Source: Paenibacillus sp. FSL K6-1330
GTDB taxonomy: Bacteria > Bacillota > Bacilli > Paenibacillales > Paenibacillaceae
DNA length: 64,000 bases
Assembly: GCF_037976825.1 (NCBI RefSeq)
Contig: NZ_CP150269.1
Coordinates: 7,295,501 to 7,359,500, forward strand
Reading direction: 5' to 3'
This document shows, in pieces, positions 8,725 through 17,143 of this stretch; within the stretch, counting starts at the first letter, position 1, and the number at the start of each line of letters is the position of its first letter. A program made the translations under genes and the position numbers. A model generated the notes under the pieces. The model ran no database searches. It saw nothing but the letters and a program-made list of their open reading frames with translations, and was not told the origin of the DNA.

Positions 8725-9227
8725 TAAAATCCCCTCCAAGGAACAAATATGAGCCAGTCGTCTGGTTTCTTGCTTACGACACGATGAGTTGGAGTTTGTC
8801 ATGATGCTAGGAAAGTGCATTTGAAAAAATGCAAATGTATCACGGCTCCTTTTTTTGGCTATTTTTCTTGATTTCCTCGTTTTCCTTGATCCCCCCTTCT
8901 TAACATCATAAATATGGGGAGGGCGCTGAATAAATCACCCTTTTTTACCAATTAATACTTTTACATCTTTTTTTGACAAATGTAATAACTATTTTGAGTA
9001 AATTCCCATTTCATCTTGTCCGTAATGCCTTGACCTAACTGCGTGTCGTTGATCGTTGGTCTACAACTTGCCTGTGTGATGTATGGAGTCAGGAGGACGG
9101 GCCTATCGGCGAAAAAAAAGCGAAAGGAGCTAGCAGTTACCAGCCCATTTCGCCTTTTGCACTTATGTATGAAATGCTTATACCCTACACTTTACCCATT
9201 CTCACCCAATCCCTGCGGTCTTTTCGA
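8725..9227. other. Intergenic stretch with a half copy of the cassette-end repeat
   Basis: No convincing gene. At 9094-9117 GGGCCTATCGGCGAAAAA matches the right-hand half of the repeats at 15.9, 23.6 and 58.2 kb, without the rlmH-like core. It is followed by an imperfect hairpin region (9118-9160). The rest is AT-rich and featureless to me. Confidence 0.5.
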
Positions 9228-10004
9228 TCAATCGTTGTTGACTGAATGATACAAGGGAAGATTATCCGAGAACAAATCCGAATTGTCCTTAAGCATTTCA
9301 GTTATGATGTTCGCCACCTTAGCGGCATCACAGACCCTTACAACGGCATCGCCAAGTCGCCCTTTATGCATGGCACCTTGGCCTTCAAGCACCTCATCGA
9401 CTTTCCAAAAATGCTCTGACCACGACAACCCGCAATGTCTGCGGGAAGGTACAGGAATTTCTGTTCCGTCAGGTAACACCGTGTACAGCATCTCGTGGTC
9501 ATTCGTTAACCTGCCCGGTATGTCCACCCACTCTTCTACTCCATGAATAAAGGTGTTGCGCTTTAAATCGACCCCAACTAACAAGATGGTCGCCCTTCGG
9601 TCGAGCAGCTTCCCCCAGGCAGAACCTCTAGCGCATGGCGTATCGAAACGATGATCGTCATTTGTAAACGCTATAGAATCCTGGCCTAATGCCGCCACCG
9701 AATGAGTAGGGTGCAGCGAACGCACCACACCAGGCCGTTTGCGAAAAAGTTCAGGCAATATCCCGACACAGGAAGATGACTGATCTACGTAAAATTTCGG
9801 ATTATCTGCATTGATGTAAGACCACGTATGAGTGGGTAACACCAGCAGCCCATCTATCATATAGGCTGTCAACGCATCCAGAACTGTGTCCGCACCACCC
9901 TCGACCGGTCCCATACTCTTCATCGAAGAATGGACCAACAACGTCCCTTTGCTGTCAATACCCAGCTGCTCTAATTGCTTCATTAAGCTTTCCATCGTGT
10001 GCAT
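9228..10004 (-). CDS. AAC(3)-family N-acetyltransferase
   Basis: About 258 aa, the usual length of the aminoglycoside 3-N-acetyltransferase (AAC(3)/YokD) fold. Visible hallmarks are the N-terminal LLVHSSMKSMG strand-loop, LPTHTW, FRKRPGVVRSLHPTHSVAALG with the conserved H-P-T-H-S, and LLVGVDLKRNTFIH. Enzymes of this family transfer acetyl from acetyl-CoA to an amine; many chromosomal members are not proven resistance enzymes, so the substrate is open. The frame continues upstream into the 10.05-kb repeat, but GGAGGGGAAGG precedes ATG 10004, which I take as the start. Confidence 0.85.
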   Translation of the reverse strand: MHTMESLMKQLEQLGIDSKGTLLVHSSMKSMGPVEGGADTVLDALTAYMIDGLLVLPTHTWSYINADNPKFYVDQSSSCVGILPELFRKRPGVVRSLHPTHSVAALGQDSIAFTNDDHRFDTPCARGSAWGKLLDRRATILLVGVDLKRNTFIHGVEEWVDIPGRLTNDHEMLYTVLPDGTEIPVPSRRHCGLSWSEHFWKVDEVLEGQGAMHKGRLGDAVVRVCDAAKVANIITEMLKDNSDLFSDNLPLYHSVNND

Positions 10005-10034
10005 GTTCCTTCCCCTCCTCCGGCCCATTATATC

Positions 10035-10090
10035 AAAACTTGCTTTACTTATGGTAAGGTTCACCGCGCTGTCTGTATCGGCAAGTTTTT
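10035..10090 (-). repeat. rlmH-end repeat (cassette junction) J
   Basis: On the minus strand the core reads GAA CCT TAC CAT AAG TAA, the same Glu-Pro-Tyr-His-Lys-stop as the rlmH terminus. It is enclosed by a perfect 9-bp inverted repeat, AAAACTTGC (10035-10043) and GCAAGTTTT (10081-10089). Confidence 0.8.
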
Positions 10091-10202
10091 AATTGCCTTC
10101 ATGGCGTTAGACCATACACACTTCCCCCTCAATGAATAACCTAGCGAATAGATCTACTCTCGATATTCTTCTTTCTCCCATCTTGAATGAATCGAGGTTA
10201 CC

Positions 10203-10637
10203 ATGGTAAATTCCTATACTAAAACCCAAATCCGCAAAATTACCCGCCGCTTTGGCCTGATCCCGTTGAGTTCAGACTCGATTGGGTCCCTTTACCGAAA
10301 AAACGATGTCATCCAGGTACAAACGGAAAGTGGAACCTATGCTCTAAAGCCTTTTTTTCGAAGTTTGCTCCTCCGCTCGAATACAATTCAGCAAATAAAA
10401 ACAACTGCAGACTATATGCAACTCTTGATAAATAGCGGTTTTAGCTATATGCCTAAATGGCTAACGAGCAATTCCGGAACGTTATGGACTTTAAACCAAG
10501 GAAGGCCCTTTTATATGTCCCCATGGATAAAAGGAAGGAAATTAGAAAAACAAGAAGATTTTGAAGAACTTGGTTCTCACCCCCTCGCGAATTGTATCAT
10601 TCAATTCTGTACAAAAACTGTACAGGTCAGGGCTTGA
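10203..10637 (+). pseudogene. CotS/YsxE-like spore coat kinase-fold protein, N-terminal stump
   Basis: The first ~120 residues resemble the N-lobe of CotS-type, APH-fold proteins of spore-formers: VIQVQTESGTYALKPF holds the lysine strand, and YMPKWLTSN, GTLWTL and FYMSPWIKGRK follow the family pattern. Full-length members have about 330-360 residues. Here similarity stops near residue 122 (around 10570) and the frame runs on into unrelated sequence to a stop at 10635-10637. It is therefore a 3'-truncated remnant, cut inside the accessory region and just right of repeat J. Confidence 0.65.
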
Positions 10638-10659
10638 GTGTGATTGGAAAAAAATAAGA

Positions 10660-10692
10660 AAGGAGCATGCCGCAGCAGCTCCTTTCTTACTC
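10660..10692. terminator. Hairpin terminator
   Basis: AAGAAAGGAGC and GCTCCTTTCTT form an 11-bp stem around an 8-10 nt loop. It resembles the GGAGCTGC hairpin next to the repeat at 15.94 kb. Confidence 0.7.
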
Positions 10693-10792
10693 ATCACATT
10701 TTATTTTTCAACTTGATGCTTATTTTGATTAATAACAAAAGCTCGTCCCTCAAACCGTAAGCCAAATTTCGGCTGTCTAGTGATTCTCCTGC

Positions 10793-11134
10793 TCAACTCA
10801 ACGGATCGTCCAGCATTGCGTCGATGACTTTCAATATCCTCTTTTGCTCACTTTCACTTCTGCTTCGGAGCCTGTTCACAATTTCTACGAGTGTAGACTC
10901 GCTCGCCTCTCCGCTCACAGGCTGGATATAATTAAAAAACTCCACCATCGAAAGATTGAGCGCTTTCGTAATTTTATCCAGTACCACAACGGAACATACT
11001 TTTTCAGAACGCTCCAGCTTACCAATATACGTTTCGTGTACCTCAGCCTTACTTGCAAGTTCCTCCTGGCTTAGCCCACGTAGTTTTCGGAAGTGCCGAA
11101 TGCCTTCCCCTACCATCTTCATCAAATCACTCAC
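10793..11134 (-). CDS. XRE-family transcriptional regulator
   Basis: A 113-aa protein with an N-terminal helix-turn-helix of the Cro/C1 type (IRHFRKLRGLSQEELASKAE, then YIGKLERSEK), followed by a C-terminal helical tail (STLVEIVNRLRSRSESEQKR) that may mediate dimerisation. Its target is unknown. The open frame starts a few codons earlier with TTG, but AGGGTGA precedes GTG 11134 at a normal distance, so GTG is preferred. It is followed upstream on the same strand by a TMEM175-like gene 28 bp away. Confidence 0.85.
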   Translation of the reverse strand: MSDLMKMVGEGIRHFRKLRGLSQEELASKAEVHETYIGKLERSEKVCSVVVLDKITKALNLSMVEFFNYIQPVSGEASESTLVEIVNRLRSRSESEQKRILKVIDAMLDDPLS

Positions 11135-11162
11135 AACGATCACCCTAAGCAAACCATAGTCG

Positions 11163-11741
11163 TTAGTGGCTTCTCAAGGCGTGCTCGATTCGCTTATCCG
11201 GCATGAACCAGATTACGGCAACAAGTACGAAAAAGAAGCCGGATATCCAAACACTCACATAAGCGGTCAAGGCCGCAGTCAAGTAGAGTAAAGGAGATAG
11301 TTTTCCCTTCCAATCTTTTCCTATCGCTCCGATGAATGAGGAATCGCCGGAATGCTGGTTCATAATCATGCGCTGAAGCAGCCAGTACGAGAACGCCGCT
11401 AGCAATAAAATAATCCCGTACAGCGCCGTTGGAGTGGGTGCAAAATGGCTTTCCCCCATCCAAGCTGTCGTGAACGGCACAAGGGATAGCCAGAATAAGA
11501 GCAGCAAGTTGAGCCACATCAACCGTCCATTCATCGTTCGAACCATATGCAGCAGATGATGATGATTGTTCCAGTAGATACCGACATATACGAAACTGAA
11601 AATATAACTAATAATTTTTGGTCCAAGTTCAACTAGCGCATGCCAGTCATGGCCTTCCGGCACTTTGAATTCCAGCACCATGATCGTAATAATAATGGCC
11701 AACACGCCATCGCTGAATGCTTCCATCCGATTCGCTTTCAA
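11163..11741 (-). CDS. TMEM175/DUF1211-family membrane protein
   Basis: 192 aa with about six membrane segments. The first helix carries the signature R-x-x-x-F-S-D-G-V-x-A-I (RMEAFSDGVLAI) that defines the TMEM175 family, known as potassium-permeable channels in animals and bacteria. The histidine-rich loop NNHHHLLH after helix 2 is also typical. The start is TTG at 11741 with GAGGGG/AAAGGTG upstream. Its role in this bacterium is not known. Confidence 0.88.
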   Translation of the reverse strand: MKANRMEAFSDGVLAIIITIMVLEFKVPEGHDWHALVELGPKIISYIFSFVYVGIYWNNHHHLLHMVRTMNGRLMWLNLLLLFWLSLVPFTTAWMGESHFAPTPTALYGIILLLAAFSYWLLQRMIMNQHSGDSSFIGAIGKDWKGKLSPLLYLTAALTAYVSVWISGFFFVLVAVIWFMPDKRIEHALRSH

Positions 11742-11840
11742 AGCACCTTTTCCCCTCGCTTCATATTATCCCAGGCGTCCTCTGCCATTCCTGGTTCGCT
11801 ACCACTCTTTATAATTTCCATCTAAAGCGGGGAGCCATAC

Positions 11841-12181
11841 CTATACAGTTCTTGTGATTTCAAAATGAAATTCAAATTTCTCAAATCGATTTCTGAGATC
11901 ATCCTCGTGTGGGATCCACTCCGAATCACTCCATAAAGACATGCTTATGAGTTCCGACAGCTTATCTACGGCTTGTTCCGGACTCGTAATCCTTATGAAG
12001 TCTTCGAAATCTCCACTTTGAATATCCAACGCTACTCGCAGGTAGTCATCATGAAGCCGCTCTTCTTGGAGTCCGTATTCACTTCTCGTCCAAGGTTCAC
12101 AAAATAAGGCTTATTCCCTGCTTCCTCCATAGCTTCAAAAATTCCATCATCTACGTTCATCTTGGAAAGATGCTCGGACAT
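11841..12181 (-). pseudogene. Small hypothetical protein gene, apparently frameshifted
   Basis: On the minus strand an ATG at 12181 opens a frame (MSEHLSKMNVDDGIFEAMEE...) that stops near 12040. A second, overlapping frame continues with coherent acidic/aromatic sequence (LQEERLHDDYLRVALDIQSG...) to 11841. Joined by a one-step frameshift near 12090 they give about 110 residues of uniform character. I do not recognise the family. The shift could be a mutation or a sequencing error; two unrelated small ORFs is the alternative. Confidence 0.45.
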
Positions 12182-12314
12182 CTCAATGTACGTCTCTTAT
12201 TTTCATTATAGAGATCGTTTGTCCAGAGTCTACCTACTTTTCACCTGAATTTTGGAAATGACCTTGAACGGCTCCACATCCCTCTGCAACACTTTCCAAC
12301 TTTCCACAACATTA

Positions 12315-12343
12315 TTTTTCGCCGTCACTTATGATAAGGTCCC
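12315..12343 (-). repeat. rlmH-end repeat I, fused to the 3' end of hxlR
   Basis: On the minus strand GGA CCT TAT CAT AAG TGA followed by CGGCGAAAAAT. This matches the rlmH terminus pattern and the cassette-side GCGAAAAA motif. The TAA stop of the hxlR gene is read from inside the core in another frame. Confidence 0.75.
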
Positions 12344-12691
12344 AGATTCATTCCCTGAACGATCTACTCCGTATAGCGCATTCATGTGCTCAATATGGGC
12401 CGCACCCCAATCATTCAATGCCTGTAACACCGTACTTAAACCTTTGCCGTAATCCGAAATAGAGTATTCTACTTTCGGAGGGATTTGGTTATAAACCTCA
12501 CGATGTACGATATCGTTATACTCAAGTTCTCTTAATTGTTGAGTAAGCATCTTTTTGTTTATATCTGGTATTGCTTTTTGAAGCTCGCTGAATCTCATTG
12601 TGCCGTTCGAAATAAGCTGAAGCAGAATGACTGATTTCCATTTTCCCACTAAGATATCCAAGGCTGATTCAAATTTACAATACTCTTTCAT
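12329..12691 (-). CDS. HxlR-family transcriptional regulator
   Basis: 120 aa, winged-helix domain of the HxlR/YodB class: WKSVILLQLISNGTMRFSEL, the recognition helix in INKKMLTQQLRELE and the wing around VEYSISDYGKGL. Many members sense electrophiles through an N-terminal cysteine; Cys5 here (MKEYCKF) is in that position. It is divergent from the DoxX gene at 12837, the usual target arrangement. The last few residues (after GVDRSG) and the stop are encoded by repeat I, so the original C-terminus may have been replaced. Confidence 0.88.
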   Translation of the reverse strand: MKEYCKFESALDILVGKWKSVILLQLISNGTMRFSELQKAIPDINKKMLTQQLRELEYNDIVHREVYNQIPPKVEYSISDYGKGLSTVLQALNDWGAAHIEHMNALYGVDRSGNESGTLS

Positions 12692-12716
12692 TGAACTTCC
12701 CCATTTCCCTTTGCCT

Positions 12717-12745
12717 GGTTAGGTAACTTTTTGTTTACTATGTTT
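12717..12745. promoter_or_regulatory. Candidate HxlR operator/promoter region
   Basis: The short gap between the divergent genes contains the imperfect dyad TAGGTAAC-TTTT-TGTTTACTA. Position fits a shared operator for hxlR and doxX; the arms match only in part. Confidence 0.3.
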
Positions 12746-12836
12746 AGATAAAGTGCCTACTTCCTTAAATCGAATACCAAAGTCTATTATACCTTTAGAG
12801 GATGTTGATAAAGTAGTCAGGAGGTTGGCACCATTC

Positions 12837-13190
12837 ATGAATATCGCAATATGGATCATTCAAGGGCTTGCAGCACTAGGTTTTGTCTACTCAGGGTGGT
12901 TAAAGGCATTTCAGTATGAAAAAGCCAAAGAGTCTTGGGTTTGGGTAAAAGACGTTTCAAAAGAGTTCGTCGTCTTTATCGGGCTAGCAGAATTGTTCGG
13001 GGCACTTGGAATCATTCTGCCCCAAGCGTTGAATATTGCACCTGTATTGACGCCAATTGCTGCAACCGGACTTGCCGCAGTCGTTCTTTTCGGCGCCTTA
13101 TACCATGTTTCACGTAAAGAATATAGAGAAATCGGCGTGAACATTGTCTTCTTCGCGTTAACAGTGCTTGTTGCGATCAGTCGTTTTTAA
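12837..13190 (+). CDS. DoxX-family membrane protein
   Basis: 117 aa with four predicted membrane helices: an N-terminal IAIWIIQGLAALGFVYSGWL helix with the DoxX-like S-G-x-x-K pattern, then FIGLAELFGALGIILP and two further helices. DoxX/DoxX-like proteins are associated with redox stress but a defined reaction is lacking. The frame opens earlier, but AGGAGG (12819-12824) and the start of the first helix point to ATG 12837. It is divergent from an HxlR regulator, which suggests electrophile- or quinone-induced expression. Confidence 0.8.
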   Translation: MNIAIWIIQGLAALGFVYSGWLKAFQYEKAKESWVWVKDVSKEFVVFIGLAELFGALGIILPQALNIAPVLTPIAATGLAAVVLFGALYHVSRKEYREIGVNIVFFALTVLVAISRF

Positions 13191-13198
13191 GCGGAAAC

Positions 13199-13222
13199 AA
13201 CATGTATAGAAGGCCATCGAAG
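13199..13222 (+). repeat. Short partial copy of the 50-bp repeat R2
   Basis: AACATGTATAGAAGGCCATCGAAG matches the end of repeat R2 at 23.2 and 41.9 kb in about 20 of 24 bases. Confidence 0.5.
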
Positions 13223-13259
13223 TTTCAATATAACTAAACGCTTCTACCAATTGGCAGGC

Positions 13260-13931
13260 TTAAAGGTATTTCAGCAGGTTGTTTAAAATGACGGCATATC
13301 CGTTAGCAAACATATGGATCCCGTCGATGGCGTATTCCTTTTTTAAGTTACCCTCGCTATCCGTCAGTCCTTCGTTTACGTCAATAAATGTATATCCGTG
13401 CTTCACCGCAAGCTGCTCAACCGCTTGGTTGGCTTTCCGGATGGCCTCATTCGTCCGATTCTGGAACACCTCATCCATCGAAGCTCTGGGCACGAAAGGA
13501 AATTCAGCCTCGGCATTTACGGGATAATACGCCATGACGTACACCTTGCAATCCGGTAGCCTTTCAGCAATTCGAGTCAAAATTTCGTCATAGTTTGCCA
13601 GTAAGTTTTCCAATATATAATCAGGCGCGCTGATATCGTTGGTACCGATGTTGATAAAAATTTGAGAAGGCTCCAGTTCGAAAATGCATGTCTCCAGCGA
13701 CGCTATCAATTCCGCCGTCACGTAGCCGGCAATGCCGCGATTATATATGCAGTATCGGTGTTCCAGCGTTTGCTGCAGCTCGTTAATCGAAAAAATTCCA
13801 TCAGTGACGAGCCGATCAAATAGAATAGAATATGCAAAAACATGTCTTCTAAAAAATCGGAAAGCACTGATCTCTGAAATTGCCCTAGACTCTGGGTTTG
13901 TCAACGATGCACAATTTTGCAGTATGTTCAA
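13260..13931 (-). pseudogene. SGNH-hydrolase family protein lacking its N-terminal catalytic block
   Basis: From about residue 47 the product follows the SGNH/GDSL hydrolase pattern: YNRGIAGYVTAEL, FINIGTNDIS (block III), a conserved MAYYPVNAE strand and the C-terminal catalytic D-G-I-H motif (AIDGIHMFANGY). The N-terminal block with the nucleophilic Ser (GDS or GSS) is absent. In its place is sequence that is antisense to an AraC-type HTH remnant. Similarity begins near 13790, so the gene was cut there and the apparent start at 13931 is accidental. Confidence 0.7.
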
Positions 13932-14022
13932 GCGGGCAACTGGTATGACCCCGACAAAATATCGTGAGCAGGTTAGCGCTAATACCTCGTATAATAATAA
14001 GATTAAGAAGACCCCAACCTAA
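13817..14022 (+). pseudogene. AraC-family regulator, C-terminal HTH fragment
   Basis: The plus strand encodes NRIEYAKTCLLKNRKALISE, IALDSGFVNDAQFCSMFKRA and TGMTPTKYREQ, which is the second helix-turn-helix of AraC/XylS regulators. The rest of the protein is missing. The fragment begins about 20 bp from where the truncated SGNH gene on the other strand ends, so one rearrangement joined two broken genes. A terminator follows directly. Confidence 0.75.
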
Positions 14023-14041
14023 ACTGGTTGGGCCTTCTTTC
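14003..14041 (+). terminator. Terminator after the AraC fragment
   Basis: AAGAAGACCCCAACC and GGTTGGGCCTTCTT pair across a 6-nt loop, followed by TTTC. It overlaps the end of the AraC remnant and is probably its original terminator. Confidence 0.8.
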
Positions 14042-14199
14042 ACCTTAATGTAACGATGTGGAGCAAGAAATAATGAGGCGTGCTCAGCGGCTGGATAAGG
14101 AAAGGATCGGCTGAAAAATAAGGACGTTAAGAGCAGCTCGCCGCCGATCACGAATAGCCCCCTTGGGTCTTCCAAAAGGGCTGTTCCTTTCTTCTTCGG

Positions 14200-14745
14200 T
14201 TACGGTGATTCGCTTTCTGCCGCAGCAGCTCCGGGTGGCTTCATCAAGCCTTGAACGGCGCCGAGAAACGGGCGTATGGACTTGATCATGCCGTATCCCA
14301 TCCTCACGACCGGGACAAATCTTTGGATCATGCCGAACAGACGCATGCCGCCGCCTAACGCACCGCCGAGCGATCCCGCAGCAGCGCCGCCAAGCCCGCC
14401 AATGCCGCCTAATCCCCCGAACAGCGAGCCTATCATCGGCAGAAAGGCCGATACCTGGACGTCGGGCTTGCGGGAGCGGGAACGGACGGAAGGCTTGCGC
14501 GCGCCGCTTCGCCGGCTCCCGGAACGGCTGCCCGAAGCATGGGAGCCCGCTCTGCGCTGCTTAGGCCGGGAGCCTTGCTTACCGGATGAGGTGCGCGGCT
14601 GAGCTCCGGTGCTGGCCAGCGTCAAGCCACTGCTGTTGGCGTCGGTAATGTAGCCGACGTAGGTCTTTCCGCTGTGCAGGGTGATACATACCGGCCGACC
14701 CTGCAGCCGCTTGACCCGTGCGAGCACCTCTTTGGATTGTTCCAT
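14200..14745 (-). CDS. Hypothetical protein with LSm-like N-terminus and Gly-rich hydrophobic C-terminus
   Basis: 181 aa. Residues 1-45 (VLARVKRLQGRPVCITLHSG, KTYVGYITDANSSGLTL) look like the small beta-barrel found in LSm/YlmC-type proteins. Residues 50-95 are a basic Ser/Arg/Gly-rich linker. Residues 100-170 are hydrophobic and glycine-rich (FGGLGGIGGLGG...). An AGGTGA site precedes the ATG. I do not recognise a named family; Gly-rich hydrophobic tails of this kind occur in spore-surface or membrane-associated proteins of Bacillales, which is only a hint. Confidence 0.7.
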   Translation of the reverse strand: MEQSKEVLARVKRLQGRPVCITLHSGKTYVGYITDANSSGLTLASTGAQPRTSSGKQGSRPKQRRAGSHASGSRSGSRRSGARKPSVRSRSRKPDVQVSAFLPMIGSLFGGLGGIGGLGGAAAGSLGGALGGGMRLFGMIQRFVPVVRMGYGMIKSIRPFLGAVQGLMKPPGAAAAESESP

Positions 14746-15054
14746 GGAAGTTCACCTCGCTCACTGGTTATGGTTCATTGTACGCTAGGGGCGGACTGCC
14801 TGCTTGTGCGAATGCAGCATGAACATAAGCCCTCCTCGCTGCGCCAACGCCTTTTTCCCCGTGTCGCCTTCATTCTCACCCAAGGATGAGTTGCTTTTAT
14901 TAATTGAAATATTGATGAATCATAAGTAATAATGAGATTATGCTTAAATCAATGATGAAGGAGTTAACCATAACTTACGGTACAACTTCATGGCTGGTTA
15001 CTGCTTAGTAATTTCATTGCAGCATAGTACACACATAACCGGAGGTATACATGT

Positions 15055-15576
15055 ATGAGTAATCATGATGCAGAGTATTATATATCCAAGCTTGGGCTTG
15101 AACCCCATCCAGAGGGCGGATATTACAAAAGAACGTTTGAATCTGAGGAAAAAACTTCAGATCAAGAATTGTCCGTTTCCTTTGAAGGAACAAGATTGCT
15201 TTATACAAGCATCTACTTTTTATTAGGCTCAAATGACCTCTCCCATTTCCATCGTTTGAAATCCGATGAACTATGGTATTATCACGCGGGAGGTCCATTA
15301 ACAGTACATGTTATTGATGAGAATGGAGAATATAAGGAGTTTAAATTAGGAATAAACTTGGATAAAGGAGAAGTCCCGCAAGTGTTAGTCCCAAAAAATT
15401 GTATCTTTGGTTCATCTGTTAAGGATCAAGATACCTTCTCATTAGTAGGGTGCATGGTTTCACCTGGTTTTGAGTTTCGGGACTTTGAGTTATTTACACA
15501 GGACGAGCTCTTTGCTAAATACCCACAGCATAAAGATGTCATCATGAAGTTAGCCTATGAAGTGATTCCAGTTTAG
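15055..15576 (+). CDS. DUF985/cupin-fold protein
   Basis: 173 aa of the DUF985 (cupin_5) family: the start LGLEPHPEGGYYKRTF, then IYFLLGSNDLSHFHRLKSDE with the histidine pair, WYYHAGGPLTVHV and the late VGCMVSPGFEFRDFEL strand are all family hallmarks. The fold is a beta-barrel; the reaction is not established for most members. The start has GGAGGT (15041-15046) nine bases upstream. A strong terminator follows, so it is a single-gene unit. Confidence 0.88.
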   Translation: MSNHDAEYYISKLGLEPHPEGGYYKRTFESEEKTSDQELSVSFEGTRLLYTSIYFLLGSNDLSHFHRLKSDELWYYHAGGPLTVHVIDENGEYKEFKLGINLDKGEVPQVLVPKNCIFGSSVKDQDTFSLVGCMVSPGFEFRDFELFTQDELFAKYPQHKDVIMKLAYEVIPV

Positions 15577-15580
15577 TTTT

Positions 15581-15624
15581 AAATAGCCAGTCGGTGATAT
15601 TCTATCAGCGACTGGCTATTTAGT
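15581..15624 (+). terminator. Terminator of the cupin gene
   Basis: AAATAGCCAGTCG(G)TGATA pairs with TATCAGCGACTGGCTATTT across a 3-nt loop, followed by TTAGTTT. Confidence 0.85.
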
Positions 15625-15882
15625 TTCGCATGAATATATAGAATCCGTCCTACAATATTTAATCCTACATCAACTATTTATATTGATCATCATCGCTATT
15701 TGTACGATTGTCTGACAATTATACGAGAGTGTTAGTATTGTCCTAGAAGACCTTTCTTCATGGCAGTTTTTTCGCAGCGATGAAATACAACGAGCCCAGC
15801 AATTAGATATACCAGCGAATTTAGTCCCCACCCCCTGCCCAACAAAACGTCTTTTCAAGCCTGCTGAGGGATCTTCTGAAAA
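15625..15882. other. Intergenic stretch, possible decayed coding remnant
   Basis: No intact gene. Plus strand 15745-15913 is open for about 55 codons (SSWQFFRSDEIQRAQQLDIP...) and runs into repeat H, but has no start site or family I recognise. Otherwise AT-rich. Confidence 0.4.
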
Positions 15883-15937
15883 AACCTGCCGCTACTTGTG
15901 GTACGGTTCATCTTAACGGCACTATCGGCTAAAATTG
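15883..15937 (-). repeat. rlmH-end repeat (cassette junction) H
   Basis: On the minus strand the core reads GAA CCG TAC CAC AAG TAG (Glu-Pro-Tyr-His-Lys-stop). The flank on the other side, AGCCGATAGTGCCGTTAAGA, matches the corresponding flank of the copies at 23.6 and 58.2 kb. Confidence 0.8.
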
Positions 15938-15941
15938 CGAG

Positions 15942-15975
15942 AGGAGCTGCCGCGGCAGCTCCTTCGTTATTTTCA
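15942..15975. terminator. Perfect-palindrome hairpin next to repeat H
   Basis: AGGAGCTGC-CGCG-GCAGCTCCT is a 22-bp perfect palindrome (15942-15963) followed by TCGTTATTTT on the plus strand. It looks like a terminator carried with the repeat. Confidence 0.7.
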
Positions 15976-16222
15976 TTGAAATATTGAGCTAACCCTATGT
16001 GGTAACGGCTTCCTTATGCCAACATGTTAAATTCGCTTGCAGTTTAACTTAATGCGTTGGCTTCAGCCCATTTACTACCCCCATCGCTCTAATGGATTTC
16101 AGCAGCAAGAGCCCGATCTATCGCAAAGTATCCGATATTCCCCCTACATCAACGAGCATTACGTGTTGCCGCCTCGAGTATGCACTGTCGTGGTTGCCGG
16201 GTCGACACCCCCCGTCAGGCCT

Positions 16223-17143
16223 TTACTTGGACTCAATACGACCCAGCGGGATGGCGCTATTTTCCAGAGCCGCACGAGCTGCCGGCCAGCTGGAATCGTC
16301 GAGGTCGAGCGCATTTCGAAGGTAGGCCAACGTGAGCTGCTGAATGAGGGCGACTCGTTCGGGGCTCTCGTCCGTCGTCTCCGCGACGCTGTAACCGGGA
16401 ATCCCGCCGAGCGAGTGCTCTGCCCCGAAGAGAGTGAGCAGGCTCTTGCTGCCCGAGCTCAGGAAGTACGGGTCCGTGAACCAGTCCGGCCCCCGAGTGG
16501 ACAGTTGAGACTGGTCATGGTCCCCCGCTACCACGAGGGTCGGCGTGCTCATGTCCGCGAAGCTCGGGTTCATGAAGGGGAAGTGCTCTGCCGCGAACGG
16601 ACTCAAGTCAGCTCCACCCTTGCCAGTCGTGGCAAGCAGCACACCCGCCTTGATCCGCGAGTCGGACATGTCCTCTCCCGGCTCGCCGTGGTTATCGAGG
16701 ACTCGCGCGCCGAGCAGCATGCTCACCGTTTGGCCTCCCCAGGAGTGTCCGGCTGCGGCGATGCGGCTTCGATCGAGGCGCCCACTGAGACCGGGAACGG
16801 AAGCTTCAATAAGATCAAGCTGGTCGAGGATGCGCTTCAGGTCCTCGACTCGGAAACGCCAGATCCGTGGTGTACGGGGATCATCAGGAGGAAGGTTCAG
16901 TGTCCTCGAGTCGAGATGGGTGGGTTGAATGACGACGAAGCCGTGAGCAGCCCAGAAGTCGGCCAACGGGCCGTAGCCGTCCAACGACCAGCCATAGCCG
17001 TGCGAGAAAACAATAATAGGCAATTCACTCCCAATCGCGGGCGCAGACACTCGCACTTGCAGATCCTCACCACGGTCCGGGGCTGATAGCATGACCGGCT
17101 TCACCGAGACGACTGGAGTAGGCGCACTAACGTTGATTTTCAT
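16223..17143 (-). CDS. Alpha/beta hydrolase (PAF-acetylhydrolase/dienelactone-hydrolase-like)
   Basis: About 306 aa. The oxyanion strand IIVFSHGYGWS, nucleophile elbow AAGHSWGGQT, a later acidic strand TLVVAGDHDQS and the C-terminal histidine in FGAEHSLGG complete an esterase-type Ser-Asp-His triad. Substrate is unknown; relatives hydrolyse esters or lactones. The ATG at 17143 overlaps the stop of a 69-codon ORF (ATGA). The gene is strikingly richer in G and C, with C/G third positions, than its neighbours, which suggests acquisition from a high-GC donor. That bias also creates a long false ORF on the opposite strand. A MarR regulator with paired operators lies just upstream. Confidence 0.88.
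   Translation of the reverse strand: MKINVSAPTPVVSVKPVMLSAPDRGEDLQVRVSAPAIGSELPIIVFSHGYGWSLDGYGPLADFWAAHGFVVIQPTHLDSRTLNLPPDDPRTPRIWRFRVEDLKRILDQLDLIEASVPGLSGRLDRSRIAAAGHSWGGQTVSMLLGARVLDNHGEPGEDMSDSRIKAGVLLATTGKGGADLSPFAAEHFPFMNPSFADMSTPTLVVAGDHDQSQLSTRGPDWFTDPYFLSSGSKSLLTLFGAEHSLGGIPGYSVAETTDESPERVALIQQLTLAYLRNALDLDDSSWPAARAALENSAIPLGRIESK

Noticed and set aside
12252..12452. 66-codon plus-strand frame over site I
   Set aside because: Antisense to the end of hxlR and made partly of the repeat.
14276..14602. 108-codon Pro/Arg-rich frame antisense to the Gly-rich protein
   Set aside because: Reflects the Gly/Ala codon bias of the real gene on the minus strand, which has a good ribosome binding site.
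16037..17086. 349-codon open frame on the plus strand
   Set aside because: It is the mirror of the GC-rich hydrolase gene on the minus strand; its sequence is Arg/Pro-rich and has no domain, while the minus strand has a full alpha/beta hydrolase with its motifs.
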